From positions 1-44,289 of the forward strand of contig NZ_JAACYS010000019.1 of NCBI RefSeq assembly GCF_009996845.1: a DNA stretch of 44,289 nucleotides. The letters run 5' to 3'. Position numbers and translations under genes: made by a program. The notes beneath the pieces were generated by a model. It was not told the DNA's origin. It saw nothing but the letters and a program-made list of their open reading frames with translations, and did not search any database. Origin of the DNA: Pallidibacillus pasinlerensis. Its GTDB lineage: Bacteria; Bacillota; Bacilli; Bacillales; Caldibacillaceae. Shown in pieces: positions 26,783 through 34,223 of this stretch (position 1 is its first letter; each line of letters begins with the position of its first letter).

Positions 26783-27888
26783 TATTCCTCATCCCCTTGT
26801 GTCGTATAGCTTTCTAAACGGGCATCAAATTCTTCTTCCGTCTCACCTAATCTCATAACATGAATATCTTCCGGTTCAAAGTATAACCCGATTTCATCGC
26901 CTACCGTTGCTCTTTTCGTTGAATGAATCATCCATTCATTTCCTTTTTCATCGTAACCAATAATTTCATAATGTACGCCTCGGAATAAAATAGAATCTAC
27001 TTTTACTGTAAACTTACCTCGTTCCTTCGTAGTAATCTCTAAATCCTCTGGACGGATGACGATTTCCACTGTTTCGTTCGGCTTAAATCCTTGGTCAACA
27101 CATTCATATTGTTTTCCTGCAAATTCTACAAGAAAGTCTTGAATCATTTTACCTGGGATAATATTCGATTCACCGATAAAGTCCGCAACAAAACGGTTAA
27201 TTGGCTCATCATAAATATCCTTCGGCGTACCTCTTTGCTCAATTTTCCCTTCATTAATAACAAAGATTTCATCACTCATCGCTAACGCTTCTTCTTGATC
27301 ATGGGTAACAAACACAAATGTTATTCCAAGTCGTTGTTGTAGTTCACGCAGTTCATACTGCATTTCTGAACGTAACTTCAAATCTAGGGCAGATAATGGT
27401 TCATCAAGCAATAGCACTTCTGGTTCATTAACAATGGCTCTCGCGATGGCTACCCGTTGTCTTTGTCCACCGGACATTTCCGTAATTTCTCGATTTTCAT
27501 AACCATCTAAGTTAACAAAACGTAACGCGTCTTTAACTTTCTTTTCAATTTCATGATTTGGTAACTTTTTAACTCGTAACCCAAAAGCCACGTTATCAAA
27601 TACGTTCAAATGCGGGAATAAAGCATAATCTTGAAAAACTGTATTCACTTGGCGCTTGTTCGCCGGTATATTGTTTACTAATAGATCATTTATGTAAATT
27701 TTTCCACTTGTTGCTTCTATTAGTCCAGAAATTAAGCGAAGAATGGTTGTTTTCCCGCATCCTGAAGGGCCAAGAAGGGTATAGAACTTACCTTTTTCCA
27801 TTTCAAAACTTACATTATTAAGAATAGGTTTACTATCATCGTACTGTTTTGTTACATTTTCAAAGCGAATGATTGGTTGATTTGTCAT
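26782..27888 (-). CDS. potA: Spermidine/putrescine ABC transporter ATP-binding protein (PotA)
   Basis: A 368-residue ATPase that powers polyamine import. Walker [10 protein letters not shown] lies near residue 40, followed by the Q-loop [22 protein letters not shown], the signature [14 protein letters not shown], Walker [12 protein letters not shown] and the H-loop [10 protein letters not shown]. The C-terminal third (from about residue 240) is the TOBE-type regulatory domain ([22 protein letters not shown]). It lies 35 bp after the XRE-cupin gene with a strong GGGGGAG ribosome site. Confidence 0.94.
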   Translation of the reverse strand: MTNQPIIRFENVTKQYDDSKPILNNVSFEMEKGKFYTLLGPSGCGKTTILRLISGLIEATSGKIYINDLLVNNIPANKRQVNTVFQDYALFPHLNVFDNVAFGLRVKKLPNHEIEKKVKDALRFVNLDGYENREITEMSGGQRQRVAIARAIVNEPEVLLLDEPLSALDLKLRSEMQYELRELQQRLGITFVFVTHDQEEALAMSDEIFVINEGKIEQRGTPKDIYDEPINRFVADFIGESNIIPGKMIQDFLVEFAGKQYECVDQGFKPNETVEIVIRPEDLEITTKERGKFTVKVDSILFRGVHYEIIGYDEKGNEWMIHSTKRATVGDEIGLYFEPEDIHVMRLGETEEEFDARLESYTTQGDEE

Positions 27889-27923
27889 TTCAGACTCCCC
27901 CTTCTTCCTTTATATGGCTTTTG

Positions 27924-28472
27924 TTATAAATATGATTCTGTTGCAACGAGTAATAATTTAGAGATTCCATCAAAGTCATTTATTATTTGATGTTCATGTG
28001 AAGCATGGAAATAAATCGCTTCTCCAGCCCGAGCGAAATACATTTTCTTCCCTAATTTAACTGCTACTTGTCCTTGTAAAACATATGCAAAGGTTTCAGA
28101 TAAAGAAGGTTCAAATTCTTTAAATTTTCCATTTGGCTCTAACGTAAGAATAATTGGTTCCATGTCATTTTCATTAGATTCAGGAACGAGCCATTGAATC
28201 TGGTAACCTAATTCCTCATCAATAAATTCCGTTTGATCTTCATTATCATAAACAACCTTTTGTTCATGTTCTAAATCGTTAAAAAACTCCTTTGGCGAAC
28301 AACCTAATACTTCTAGGATTGAAAAGAATGTTTCTATTGAAGGTGAACTTAAATCCCGTTCAATTTGCGATATGTATCCTTTCGTTAAATCTGTTCGTTC
28401 TCCAAGTTCTTCTTGTGTTAAACCTTTTTTTAACCTTAAATTTTTGATTTTTTTCCCTATACCTTTATACAT
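27924..28472 (-). CDS. XRE-family HTH-cupin regulator of the polyamine operon
   Basis: A 182-residue transcription regulator. Residues 8-62 are an XRE helix-turn-helix (KNLRLKKGLTQEELGERTDLTKGYISQIERDLSSPSIETF in pieces), followed by a cupin domain (about 110-180) with the effector barrel motif KLGKKMYFARAGEAIYFHASHEHQI. The design matches PuuR-like regulators that sense polyamines or related small molecules. It is the first gene of the pot operon, so it probably controls its own synthesis and polyamine uptake. Three palindromes just upstream are likely operators. Repression is more likely than activation, but the sequence cannot decide. Confidence 0.88.
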   Translation of the reverse strand: MYKGIGKKIKNLRLKKGLTQEELGERTDLTKGYISQIERDLSSPSIETFFSILEVLGCSPKEFFNDLEHEQKVVYDNEDQTEFIDEELGYQIQWLVPESNENDMEPIILTLEPNGKFKEFEPSLSETFAYVLQGQVAVKLGKKMYFARAGEAIYFHASHEHQIINDFDGISKLLLVATESYL

Positions 28473-28491
28473 GAATTCAACCTCTATACTT

Positions 28492-28549
28492 GTTTACTAA
28501 AAGTAAACCATTAGTAAATAAAGTTTTATAAAACTAAACTTAAAGTTTA
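28492..28549. promoter_or_regulatory. Three palindromes before the XRE-cupin regulator (candidate operators)
   Basis: GTTTACT-AAA-AGTAAAC (28492-28508), AGTTTTATAAAACT (28522-28535) and TAAACTT-A-AAGTTTA (28535-28549) are all perfect. They share AGTTT/AAACT-like arms. They lie between the candidate promoter (TATAAT, 28573-28578) and the regulator start, in the untranslated leader. Confidence 0.7.
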
Positions 28550-28572
28550 ATAATTTGAAATTCCAATTCCCT

Positions 28573-28600
28573 ATTATACATTTTTTTGTATGTCTTGCAA
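28573..28600 (-). promoter_or_regulatory. Candidate promoter of the regulator-potABCD operon
   Basis: TTGCAA (28595-28600) and TATAAT (28573-28578) on the minus strand are separated by 16 bp. The transcript would run about 95 bases before the regulator start and carry the three palindromes. Confidence 0.6.
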
Positions 28601-28639
28601 TGGTTTTTTTTTAAGAAATTTTTTTGCGAAAAAAAGCAA

Positions 28640-28738
28640 AATAAAAAAGGAGCTTTTCCACATATTACTACCAATTTCTAGCATTATTATTCCATTAACA
28701 CTAGATATTATGTGATGTGGATTAGCTCCCTTAACTTC
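28640..28738 (-). terminator. Long-stem terminator after yclK
   Basis: On the minus strand AAGGGAGCTAATCCACAT pairs with ATGTGGAAAAGCTCCTT over some 18 positions with a few mismatches, around a roughly 55-base AT-rich inner region, followed by TTTTTTATTTTG. The U-tract and position just after the stop suggest a terminator, with an unusually long stem-loop. Confidence 0.65.
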
Positions 28739-28743
28739 ACATA

Positions 28744-30168
28744 TTAACTTTTGCTGTCTTTTTCTATTTTTAACGGTAAATGAATCGTGAATTTCGTACC
28801 TTTTCCTTTCTCGCTCTCAACGTATATTTCACCCCGATGTAAACGAACAAGCTGTTGAACAATTGACAAACCTAGTCCGAATTCACCGAATGGATTACTT
28901 CTTCTTGAAACATCCGCTTTGTAAAATCGTTGCCATATATTTTCAATATCTTTTGGATCAATTCCGACTCCTGTATCTTCAATTTCTATTATAGTATAGT
29001 TTTCTGTCTGTTTTCCTCTTAAAAAAATGTTTCCGTTTTCGGTAAACTGAATCGAATTTTTAGTAATATTTAATACGATTTGAATAAGACGGTCATAGTC
29101 TGCAAATACAATTGGCTTACCTTCTAGTTCTACTAATATTTGACTTCCTCGGTTTTTGGCTTGGATTGCTAGTTGTTCTTCAACGATTTCAAATATATCG
29201 GCTAATTCGATTTCTTCTAGAGTTAATTTCACTTGGTTAGAACGTATTTTTTCATAATCTAAATTTTCATTCACTAACCGAATGAGCCGCTTTGTTTCCT
29301 GACTCGCTAACTGAAGCCCCTTTTCCTTTTCACTTTCAGGAATCATATCGTTTTGGAGGCCTTCAATAATGCCACTTATCGTTGTTAATGGCGTTCGCAT
29401 TTCATGAGAGACATCTGCGATAAATTGTCGTTTGCGGTTTTCTAATATTTTTATTTCCTCATTCGATTTTTTTAATCGTTGAACCATTTTATTAAAATCG
29501 CTAGCTAACTCACCTATTTCATCAAAATCCGAATCTTGTACTCTTATATCATAATTCCCTTGGGCAACCGCAGATGTTGCATTTTGTAATTGCTTAATCC
29601 GTCTGCCGTGGATTTGTGATAAAAACCAACTTATAATAAAGGAAATAATAATCGTTACTAATACAGTCATCACTAAATAATCGTTAAACTCTTTAACTAT
29701 TGCCTGTGTATTACTAATGGGAGCAGTAAGGATAATACCGCCATATAAATAATCACCCTTTACGTAAGGGAGGACGACAATCGAAGACGGATTACCTAGT
29801 CTGTCGTCCATTGTCACTGTAACCCCTCGACCATTTACTATCCTCGACCATTCCTCATCAGAGAACCGAATTCGTACATTTTTTTTATCTGGAGGATAGC
29901 GAATATCTCCTTGGGCATTAAATTGCCAAATGGTGATGTTTCGATTGTCTAGTACTTCTTGATACCCATTTAACGTAACCGTGTCATAAATAGAGATGAA
30001 TTTTAATTCTTGTAAAATTTCATTTCCATAACTAATAAGTTCTTCTTCTTTATTTTTATATACTAAGTTTTCCGCAAACTGGGAAACAATGATACCAACT
30101 ATAATAAAGGATACTGTTATGATGCCAATGTGACTTAGCAGTTGTTGATACATATATTTAAATTTCAT
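28744..30168 (-). CDS. yclK: Sensor histidine kinase, YclK-like
   Basis: A 474-residue membrane kinase. Spans at about residues 13-35 and 166-186 flank an extracellular sensor domain of about 130 residues. A HAMP domain follows (HGRRIKQLQNATSAVAQGNYDIR), then the HisKA dimerisation domain with His255 in DVSHEMRTPLT and the ATPase domain with N-box NITKNSIQF, DTGVGI (G1) and GLGLSIVQQLV (G2). The stop of the regulator gene runs directly into its ATG. The size, gene order and upstream repeats fit B. subtilis YclK, induced under oxygen limitation; the true signal is not known from sequence. Confidence 0.85.
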   Translation of the reverse strand: MKFKYMYQQLLSHIGIITVSFIIVGIIVSQFAENLVYKNKEEELISYGNEILQELKFISIYDTVTLNGYQEVLDNRNITIWQFNAQGDIRYPPDKKNVRIRFSDEEWSRIVNGRGVTVTMDDRLGNPSSIVVLPYVKGDYLYGGIILTAPISNTQAIVKEFNDYLVMTVLVTIIISFIISWFLSQIHGRRIKQLQNATSAVAQGNYDIRVQDSDFDEIGELASDFNKMVQRLKKSNEEIKILENRKRQFIADVSHEMRTPLTTISGIIEGLQNDMIPESEKEKGLQLASQETKRLIRLVNENLDYEKIRSNQVKLTLEEIELADIFEIVEEQLAIQAKNRGSQILVELEGKPIVFADYDRLIQIVLNITKNSIQFTENGNIFLRGKQTENYTIIEIEDTGVGIDPKDIENIWQRFYKADVSRRSNPFGEFGLGLSIVQQLVRLHRGEIYVESEKGKGTKFTIHLPLKIEKDSKS

Positions 30169-30861
30169 TTATTCCACCATCTCATCAAATTTGTAGCCGA
30201 CACCCCAAATCGTATGGAAAAACGGTTGCTTCTCTCTTCCAATTTTCTTCCTTAAACGTTTAATATGTACATCGACGGTACGTTCATCGCCGTAATATTG
30301 ATACCCCCATACACGATCTAAAATTTGTTCCCTCGTAAACACTTGTCTAGGATGTTGAGCAAAAAACACAAGTAAATCAAACTCTTTCGGTGTTAAATCA
30401 GGAATTGCTTCTCCATCTAAAAAGACTTCCCTCGTTTCTTTATTTATTTTAAAATGATTAGTCTCGATCAACTCCATTTGTCCTTGGGATTGATTTCTAT
30501 GATTTGCACGTCTAGTCACCGCTTTTATCCGTGCCATAAGCGTTAAAGGACTAAATGGTTTTGTCACATAATCATCTGCCCCAATTTCCAATCCTAACAC
30601 TTGATCAGATTCTGAATCCTTTGCCGTCAACATAATAATCGGAACCATATTTTTCGTTTCTCGTATTTTACGGCAAATGGTCACCCCATCCATGCCAGGT
30701 AACATCCAATCGAGAATAATTAAGTCCCAATCTTCCGTAATTGCACGCTCATACCCTTCATTTCCATCATGAATGAAGACACCTTCAATTCCTTCTTTTA
30801 TAAAAAACATGTCAATCATTGAACATACATTTTCATTATCTTCAACTACGAGAACTTTCAT
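30169..30861 (-). CDS. yclJ: OmpR-family response regulator, YclJ-like
   Basis: A 230-residue regulator. The receiver domain carries the acidic pocket (E7, D8), phospho-acceptor Asp51 (LIILDWMLPGMDG), the Thr of MLTAKDS and Lys of VTKPFSP. The C-terminal winged helix ends YGDERTVDVHIKRLRKKIG with VWGVGYKF-like closing. It precedes its kinase without a gap. Upstream at 30955-30986 lie three 11-bp direct repeats of TTCATAGTTTT, matching what I recall as the YclJ binding consensus (TTCATANTTT repeated), so autoregulation is likely and supports the YclJ assignment. Confidence 0.85.
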   Translation of the reverse strand: MKVLVVEDNENVCSMIDMFFIKEGIEGVFIHDGNEGYERAITEDWDLIILDWMLPGMDGVTICRKIRETKNMVPIIMLTAKDSESDQVLGLEIGADDYVTKPFSPLTLMARIKAVTRRANHRNQSQGQMELIETNHFKINKETREVFLDGEAIPDLTPKEFDLLVFFAQHPRQVFTREQILDRVWGYQYYGDERTVDVHIKRLRKKIGREKQPFFHTIWGVGYKFDEMVE

Positions 30862-30954
30862 TATGTTACACCTCGATTTTTAACTATTACATTTATTATA
30901 ACGAAAAAGGGACAAAAAAGGACCGAAAACCTTTATTAAAAATTTAATGGTTGG

Positions 30955-30986
30955 GTCATAGTTTTTTCATAGTTTTTTCATATTTA
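30955..30986 (+). promoter_or_regulatory. Three 11-bp direct repeats, candidate YclJ boxes
   Basis: GTCATAGTTT (30955), TTCATAGTTT (30966) and TTCATATTTA (30977) repeat with a period of 11 bp, the spacing bound by OmpR-family dimers. They lie about 55-90 bp upstream of a minus-strand TATAAT (30895-30900) facing yclJ. They also lie directly before a + strand TATAGT (30992-30997). Confidence 0.7.
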
Positions 30987-31035
30987 TTCTTTATAGTTAA
31001 ATTATCAAGGCTCTCCTTCCTTTTATATAGATTTC

Positions 31036-31079
31036 GGAGTTGTCCTAAAGTGAATACTTCCACATACAAGGACAACTCC
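31036..31079. repeat. Strong hairpin in the yclJ-lipoprotein intergenic region
   Basis: GGAGTTGTCCT (31036-31046) and AGGACAACTCC (31069-31079) form a perfect 11-bp GC-rich stem around a 22-base loop. Neither strand has a U-tract right after it, so it is not a simple terminator. T-runs follow on the + strand only after 31108. Confidence 0.75.
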
Positions 31080-31145
31080 CTCCCTTCATTCATCATTAAT
31101 TACAACAGTTTTTTATTAGATTTTTTAAATCAATCGTTAACAAAT

Positions 31146-31751
31146 TTAAGGAATATATTTTTCTTTTAATTGTAATTCTGCTGGATTTACAATTGTTTCA
31201 TCTTGTCCTTTAACTTGAGCTGTTACACTAAATTCGATTGTATATACCTCATCTTCAGAAACCTGTTCTCCTAATTGATTCACAAAATCCCAATTCGTAC
31301 TATAGTTCAGTTGATCTCCAGGGTCTAGTGTCACTTCCTTTATAACCATCGTAAAAAAACGTCCATCAGACCATTGATATATTAAATTACTATTTTTGTC
31401 ATACACCCAAAAATCAAATTCCTGTCCAGAAGAAAAGGTAAAGGTGTGTCCTTGTTCTGAAATATTCTCTAGTGTAAAATCCAATAGAAGTTTTTGATCT
31501 TCCTTTTTTATATTTAACGTACTTTGGAAAGTTTCTCCCTCACTAGTTTCTATCTTTTTGAAATTTACCTTTTTCGTTTTAAGCTTTTCATCCAAATCAA
31601 GCTTTTCTTCTTTCAAATCTACACCTTCTTCTCCATTATCAACTTTCGCATTGTTTAACCCTTCGTTACTACTCCCACATCCAACTAATAACGAAACTAT
31701 GATTACAGTAAAAAGCAAATAGAACTTATCTTTAATAAACGCCCGATTCAT
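31146..31751 (-). CDS. BsuPI-domain lipoprotein
   Basis: A 201-residue lipoprotein. The signal peptide ends in the lipobox LLVGC with Cys25 as the lipidation site. A low-complexity acidic/lysine linker (about residues 30-70) follows, then a beta-sandwich domain (about 75-195). LDFTLENISEQGHTFTFSSGQEFDFWVYDKN and LIYQWSDGRFFT are typical of the BsuPI family, named after the B. subtilis intracellular proteinase inhibitor. Whether this extracellular form inhibits a protease or serves as a binding module is unknown. It is monocistronic with a GAGGTGATGA ribosome site. No ordinary terminator follows; the hairpin at 31036-31079 lies downstream. Confidence 0.8.
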   Translation of the reverse strand: MNRAFIKDKFYLLFTVIIVSLLVGCGSSNEGLNNAKVDNGEEGVDLKEEKLDLDEKLKTKKVNFKKIETSEGETFQSTLNIKKEDQKLLLDFTLENISEQGHTFTFSSGQEFDFWVYDKNSNLIYQWSDGRFFTMVIKEVTLDPGDQLNYSTNWDFVNQLGEQVSEDEVYTIEFSVTAQVKGQDETIVNPAELQLKEKYIP

Positions 31752-31810
31752 TTCATCACCTCATAATATAAGACGTATTAATTTAAATGAAGTTTCAAAA
31801 TTGTTCATAT

Positions 31811-31860
31811 AAAAAAAGGATTTGAAAGATAGGCATGTTATCTTTCAAATCCTTTTACAT
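31811..31860. terminator. Very stable terminator after uppP
   Basis: An 18-bp perfect stem (31814-31831 with 31839-31856; arm AAAAGGATTTGAAAGATA) and a 7-base loop are followed on the minus strand by a T-run. It lies six bases beyond the uppP stop and shields the lipoprotein gene from read-through. Confidence 0.92.
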
Positions 31861-31862
31861 TA

Positions 31863-32702
31863 TTAGAAAATAAACAGCATGATAATGATCGCAACAATAA
31901 TTCGATATATTGCAAACGGTACAAGCTTAATTCGATTAATAAGTTTTAAGAAGAATTTTATCGAAACGAGTGCGAAAATGAAAGCTGCGATAAAACCAAC
32001 GATAAAAAACGGAAGGGCGTCCATTGTGAAATATTCCCAGTTCTTTATTAAAGAGAGCCCACTAGCTCCTGCCATTATTGGTACAGCCATAATAAAGGTA
32101 AAATCCGAGGCAGCACGGTGACTAAGCCCTAAAACAACGCCACCGGAAATTGTGGCACCCGATCGAGAAAAACCAGGCCAGAGAGACATACATTGGAAAA
32201 TCCCCATATAAAGAGCTTGTTTATACGTAATTTGGTCTACTGTTTCCGCAACTACCGGACGATTCTTTGAAAACACGTCAGCAAAAATCATCCAAAAGGC
32301 ACCGAGAAACAACGCAATTACGACATATTCAACACCAAATAAAATTTCATCAATAATATCTTCAAAAAGTACACCTAAAACCCCTGCTGGAAGTATCCCG
32401 ATAAGAATATGTGTTAATTTCAAATGACCTTTAGGTTTTTCCCCTAATTTATGTGACTTTTCTCCTAATCCAAGTAAGTCAATAAAACGATCCTTAAAGA
32501 CAACTACAACAGCTAAAATAGAGCCAAGTTGAATAACTACTTTGAATGTATTTGCGACATACGGACTTCCTAAAAACTCTTGTGACTTTAACCATAAATC
32601 ATCCACTATAACCATATGACCAGTGGAAGAAACAGGTGCAAACTCCGTCAAGCCTTCAACCATTCCAAGTATAAGTGCTTTTAAAAAGATTAAAAAATCC
32701 AT
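31863..32702 (-). CDS. uppP: Undecaprenyl-diphosphatase (UppP/BacA)
   Basis: Membrane phosphatase that recycles the undecaprenyl carrier lipid for cell-wall synthesis by dephosphorylating undecaprenyl diphosphate; overproduction gives bacitracin resistance. The 279 residues show the two hallmark segments EGLTEFAPVSSTGHM (near residue 15) and PGFSRSGATISGG (about 170), which face each other in the active site, within about seven or eight membrane spans. The usual GLTEFLPVSSTGH has Ala in place of Leu here, a mild variant. It follows the DedA gene by 36 bp, a suggestive pairing since DedA proteins include carrier-lipid flippases. Confidence 0.95.
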   Translation of the reverse strand: MDFLIFLKALILGMVEGLTEFAPVSSTGHMVIVDDLWLKSQEFLGSPYVANTFKVVIQLGSILAVVVVFKDRFIDLLGLGEKSHKLGEKPKGHLKLTHILIGILPAGVLGVLFEDIIDEILFGVEYVVIALFLGAFWMIFADVFSKNRPVVAETVDQITYKQALYMGIFQCMSLWPGFSRSGATISGGVVLGLSHRAASDFTFIMAVPIMAGASGLSLIKNWEYFTMDALPFFIVGFIAAFIFALVSIKFFLKLINRIKLVPFAIYRIIVAIIIMLFIF

Positions 32703-32738
32703 ACAAAAAACTCCTTATTTTTAAATTGGTAGTTTCAA

Positions 32739-33353
32739 TTAGGATTGTTTATTTTTTCCTCTACGGAAGATATATATAAGCACGAAAACGGCAATAACAG
32801 CTAAAATTGCATAAACAATGTTTGAATAAATATCCATGTAATGTACAATTGCTTCCCAATTTTCACCAACTTTTGCACCGAGGCCAACTAAAATTGAATT
32901 CCAAATAATAGTCCCTACCGTCGTAAAAAATAAAAATATCCAAAAGTTCATTCGTGCCATACCAGCCGGAATCGAAATTAAACTACGTAACAACGGAATC
33001 ATTCGGCAGAAAAATACCGTCCAGTACCCATACTTTTGAAACCAATCATCCGCCCGATATAAATCTTCTTTTTTAAGACGTAAAATATGGCCCCAGCGCT
33101 CGATAATTTTTTCTAATCGTTCAATATGTAAGACACGACCGAGCCAGTACAAAATAATCGCACCAATAACCGATCCTAATGTCGCGTAAAAAATAACACC
33201 CATTACGGTTAAATTTGTCGAATGGGTAGAAAACCCACCAAAAGTTAAGATGATTTCAGATGGAATAGGCGGAAACAAATTCTCTATACAAATAAGAAGA
33301 AAAACACCTAAATATCCAAACTGATCCATTATATCCATAATCCAATTTTCCAT
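32739..33353 (-). CDS. DedA family membrane protein
   Basis: A 204-residue polytopic protein of the DedA/SNARE-associated (VTT) family. It has the characteristic FPPIPSEIILTFGGF near residue 30, the glycine-rich GSVIGAIILYWLGR and FFCRMIPLLRSLISIPAGMARM, followed by C-terminal spans. Some DedA proteins (UptA in B. subtilis) flip undecaprenyl phosphate back across the membrane; the adjacent uppP makes that lipid, so a role in carrier recycling is an attractive but unproven inference. The ribosome site AGGAGG lies 13 bases before the ATG, a long gap, so the start is slightly uncertain. Confidence 0.88.
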   Translation of the reverse strand: MENWIMDIMDQFGYLGVFLLICIENLFPPIPSEIILTFGGFSTHSTNLTVMGVIFYATLGSVIGAIILYWLGRVLHIERLEKIIERWGHILRLKKEDLYRADDWFQKYGYWTVFFCRMIPLLRSLISIPAGMARMNFWIFLFFTTVGTIIWNSILVGLGAKVGENWEAIVHYMDIYSNIVYAILAVIAVFVLIYIFRRGKNKQS

Positions 33354-33570
33354 TGCAGTTCTTTATCCTCCTAATAAAATTCATTGTAGCGTTTTTATTA
33401 CTTGTCCATTATAAATGTATTTCTCAAATAGATATGTATGATTATTTCATCAATATTTTTAAAATCACTATAAACTCACTTGTTTAATATTATCATCTTA
33501 TAAATTGGATGGAAAGATTTACATGAGGATTACATATAAAAACGTACAAAAGATTTTAATAGGAAAGACA

Positions 33571-33599
33571 ATAAAGGGCAGGATATTCCCGCCCTTTAT
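33571..33599 (-). terminator. Terminator of the small gene at 33627-33779
   Basis: ATAAAGGGC/GCCCTTTAT (33571-33579, 33591-33599) form a 9-bp stem with inner GG/CC pairs, followed on the minus strand by TGTCTTTCC. The T-run is poor, but the stem is strong. A second inverted repeat ATCACA-TTTA-TGTGAT lies at 33601-33616. Confidence 0.6.
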
Positions 33600-33626
33600 C
33601 ATCACATTTATGTGATATTTTCCTAC

Positions 33627-33779
33627 CTACCGATGATTTGCCTTTGCATTTCTTAACAAAATAAATGTAGATTGACTCATTTCTGTTTGGCCATTCACTT
33701 GCGAATTCGTGCGTTTCGATCTTGTCCAATTTCGACGGAACAATTCATGGGTACGATCGACACTATTATGAAATCGCAT
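33627..33779 (-). CDS. Small 50-residue basic protein, possibly YpzG-like
   Basis: ATG at 33779 follows a textbook GAGGTGAT ribosome site at seven bases; the frame runs 50 codons to TAG at 33627. The product begins MRFHNSVDRTHELFRRNW and continues SQVNGQTEMSQSTFILLRN. It is basic and hydrophilic with no membrane segment. The QVNGQT...SQS pattern resembles the small YpzG family of Bacillus as I remember it, but I am not certain. A GATATTC-A5-GAATATC inverted repeat lies at 33803-33821, just before the ribosome site. The strong ribosome site, own hairpins and biased composition argue that it is real. Confidence 0.6.
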   Translation of the reverse strand: MRFHNSVDRTHELFRRNWTRSKRTNSQVNGQTEMSQSTFILLRNAKANHR

Positions 33780-33928
33780 GTAATCACCTCGTGGTAGGAT
33801 TTGATATTCAAAAAGAATATCATTTTTAATTTATGTACTTTTTTATAAATTATAAGTTGTAATTAAAATGCATTTTTCTTTACATTACTGTTGAGTTATA
33901 TCAAGATAATTTTTAGTGCAAGTAATTG

Positions 33929-33947
33929 TCAAAATAAATTATTTTGA
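33929..33947. repeat. Perfect palindrome TCAAAATAA-A-TTATTTTGA
   Basis: A 9-1-9 perfect palindrome in the qox upstream region; symmetry continues partly outward (AATTG / AAATT). AGTAATTG and AATTGCAAG flank it. Probably a regulator site or a chance AT-rich palindrome. Confidence 0.5.
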
Positions 33948-34123
33948 AATTGCAAGTACCAATTTAATCCTTAACCATTTTGTCACAAATTGAGTCCCCA
34001 TACTTCACGTATATGGTTTACAATGTGAGTGTAGTGGTAACTACTTTGTTCAAGGTGGCATTTTTCTCAATGACGAAAAGAAAACCTTTACAAAGTATTA
34101 CTTGAGGTTTTGTGAAATAAGTA

Positions 34124-34164
34124 ACATTTTTGACAATTTTGTGAAAACATTTTGTCAAAAATGT
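34124..34164. promoter_or_regulatory. 13-bp perfect inverted repeat upstream of qoxA
   Basis: ACATTTTTGACAA (34124-34136) and TTGTCAAAAATGT (34152-34164) are exact inverse complements around a 15-base loop containing TTTTGTGAAAACATT. It lies 60 bp before qoxA, likely at or after the transcription start, so it could be an operator or an RNA stem-loop. Confidence 0.7.
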
Positions 34165-34223
34165 GAACTTATAAAAATATTACCTATTAAGTTTACAAAC
34201 AATTAATAGAAAGGGAGAGTTGT

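Larger units (their letters stand above)
33780..34223. other. 444-bp intergenic control region before qoxABCD
   Basis: No credible gene is seen here. It holds the upstream sequence of the small leftward gene (33780-33830) and then a long AT-rich region before qoxA with two strong inverted repeats (33929-33947 and 34124-34164), a CCATA/TATGG pair (33997-34016) and several TTGTGAA half sites. A promoter candidate TTGAGT-N16-TATGGT lies at about 33989-34016; a second TATAAA lies at 34170. Control by redox or oxygen regulators (ResD, Rex) is plausible for a quinol oxidase, but no full consensus site is present. Confidence 0.6.

Noticed and set aside
30951-31169. 72-codon + strand frame over the yclJ upstream region
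   Set aside because: TTG start without ribosome site, composition dictated by the direct repeats and T-runs, overlaps the lipoprotein gene end.
33521-33613. Short + strand frame starting ATGAGGATTACATAT
   Set aside because: About 30 codons with no ribosome site; it runs through the terminator hairpin of the small gene.
34137-34156. Full Rex operator in the qoxA leader
   Set aside because: Only the left half TTGTGAA matches; the right half reads TTTTGTCAA, not TTCACAA.
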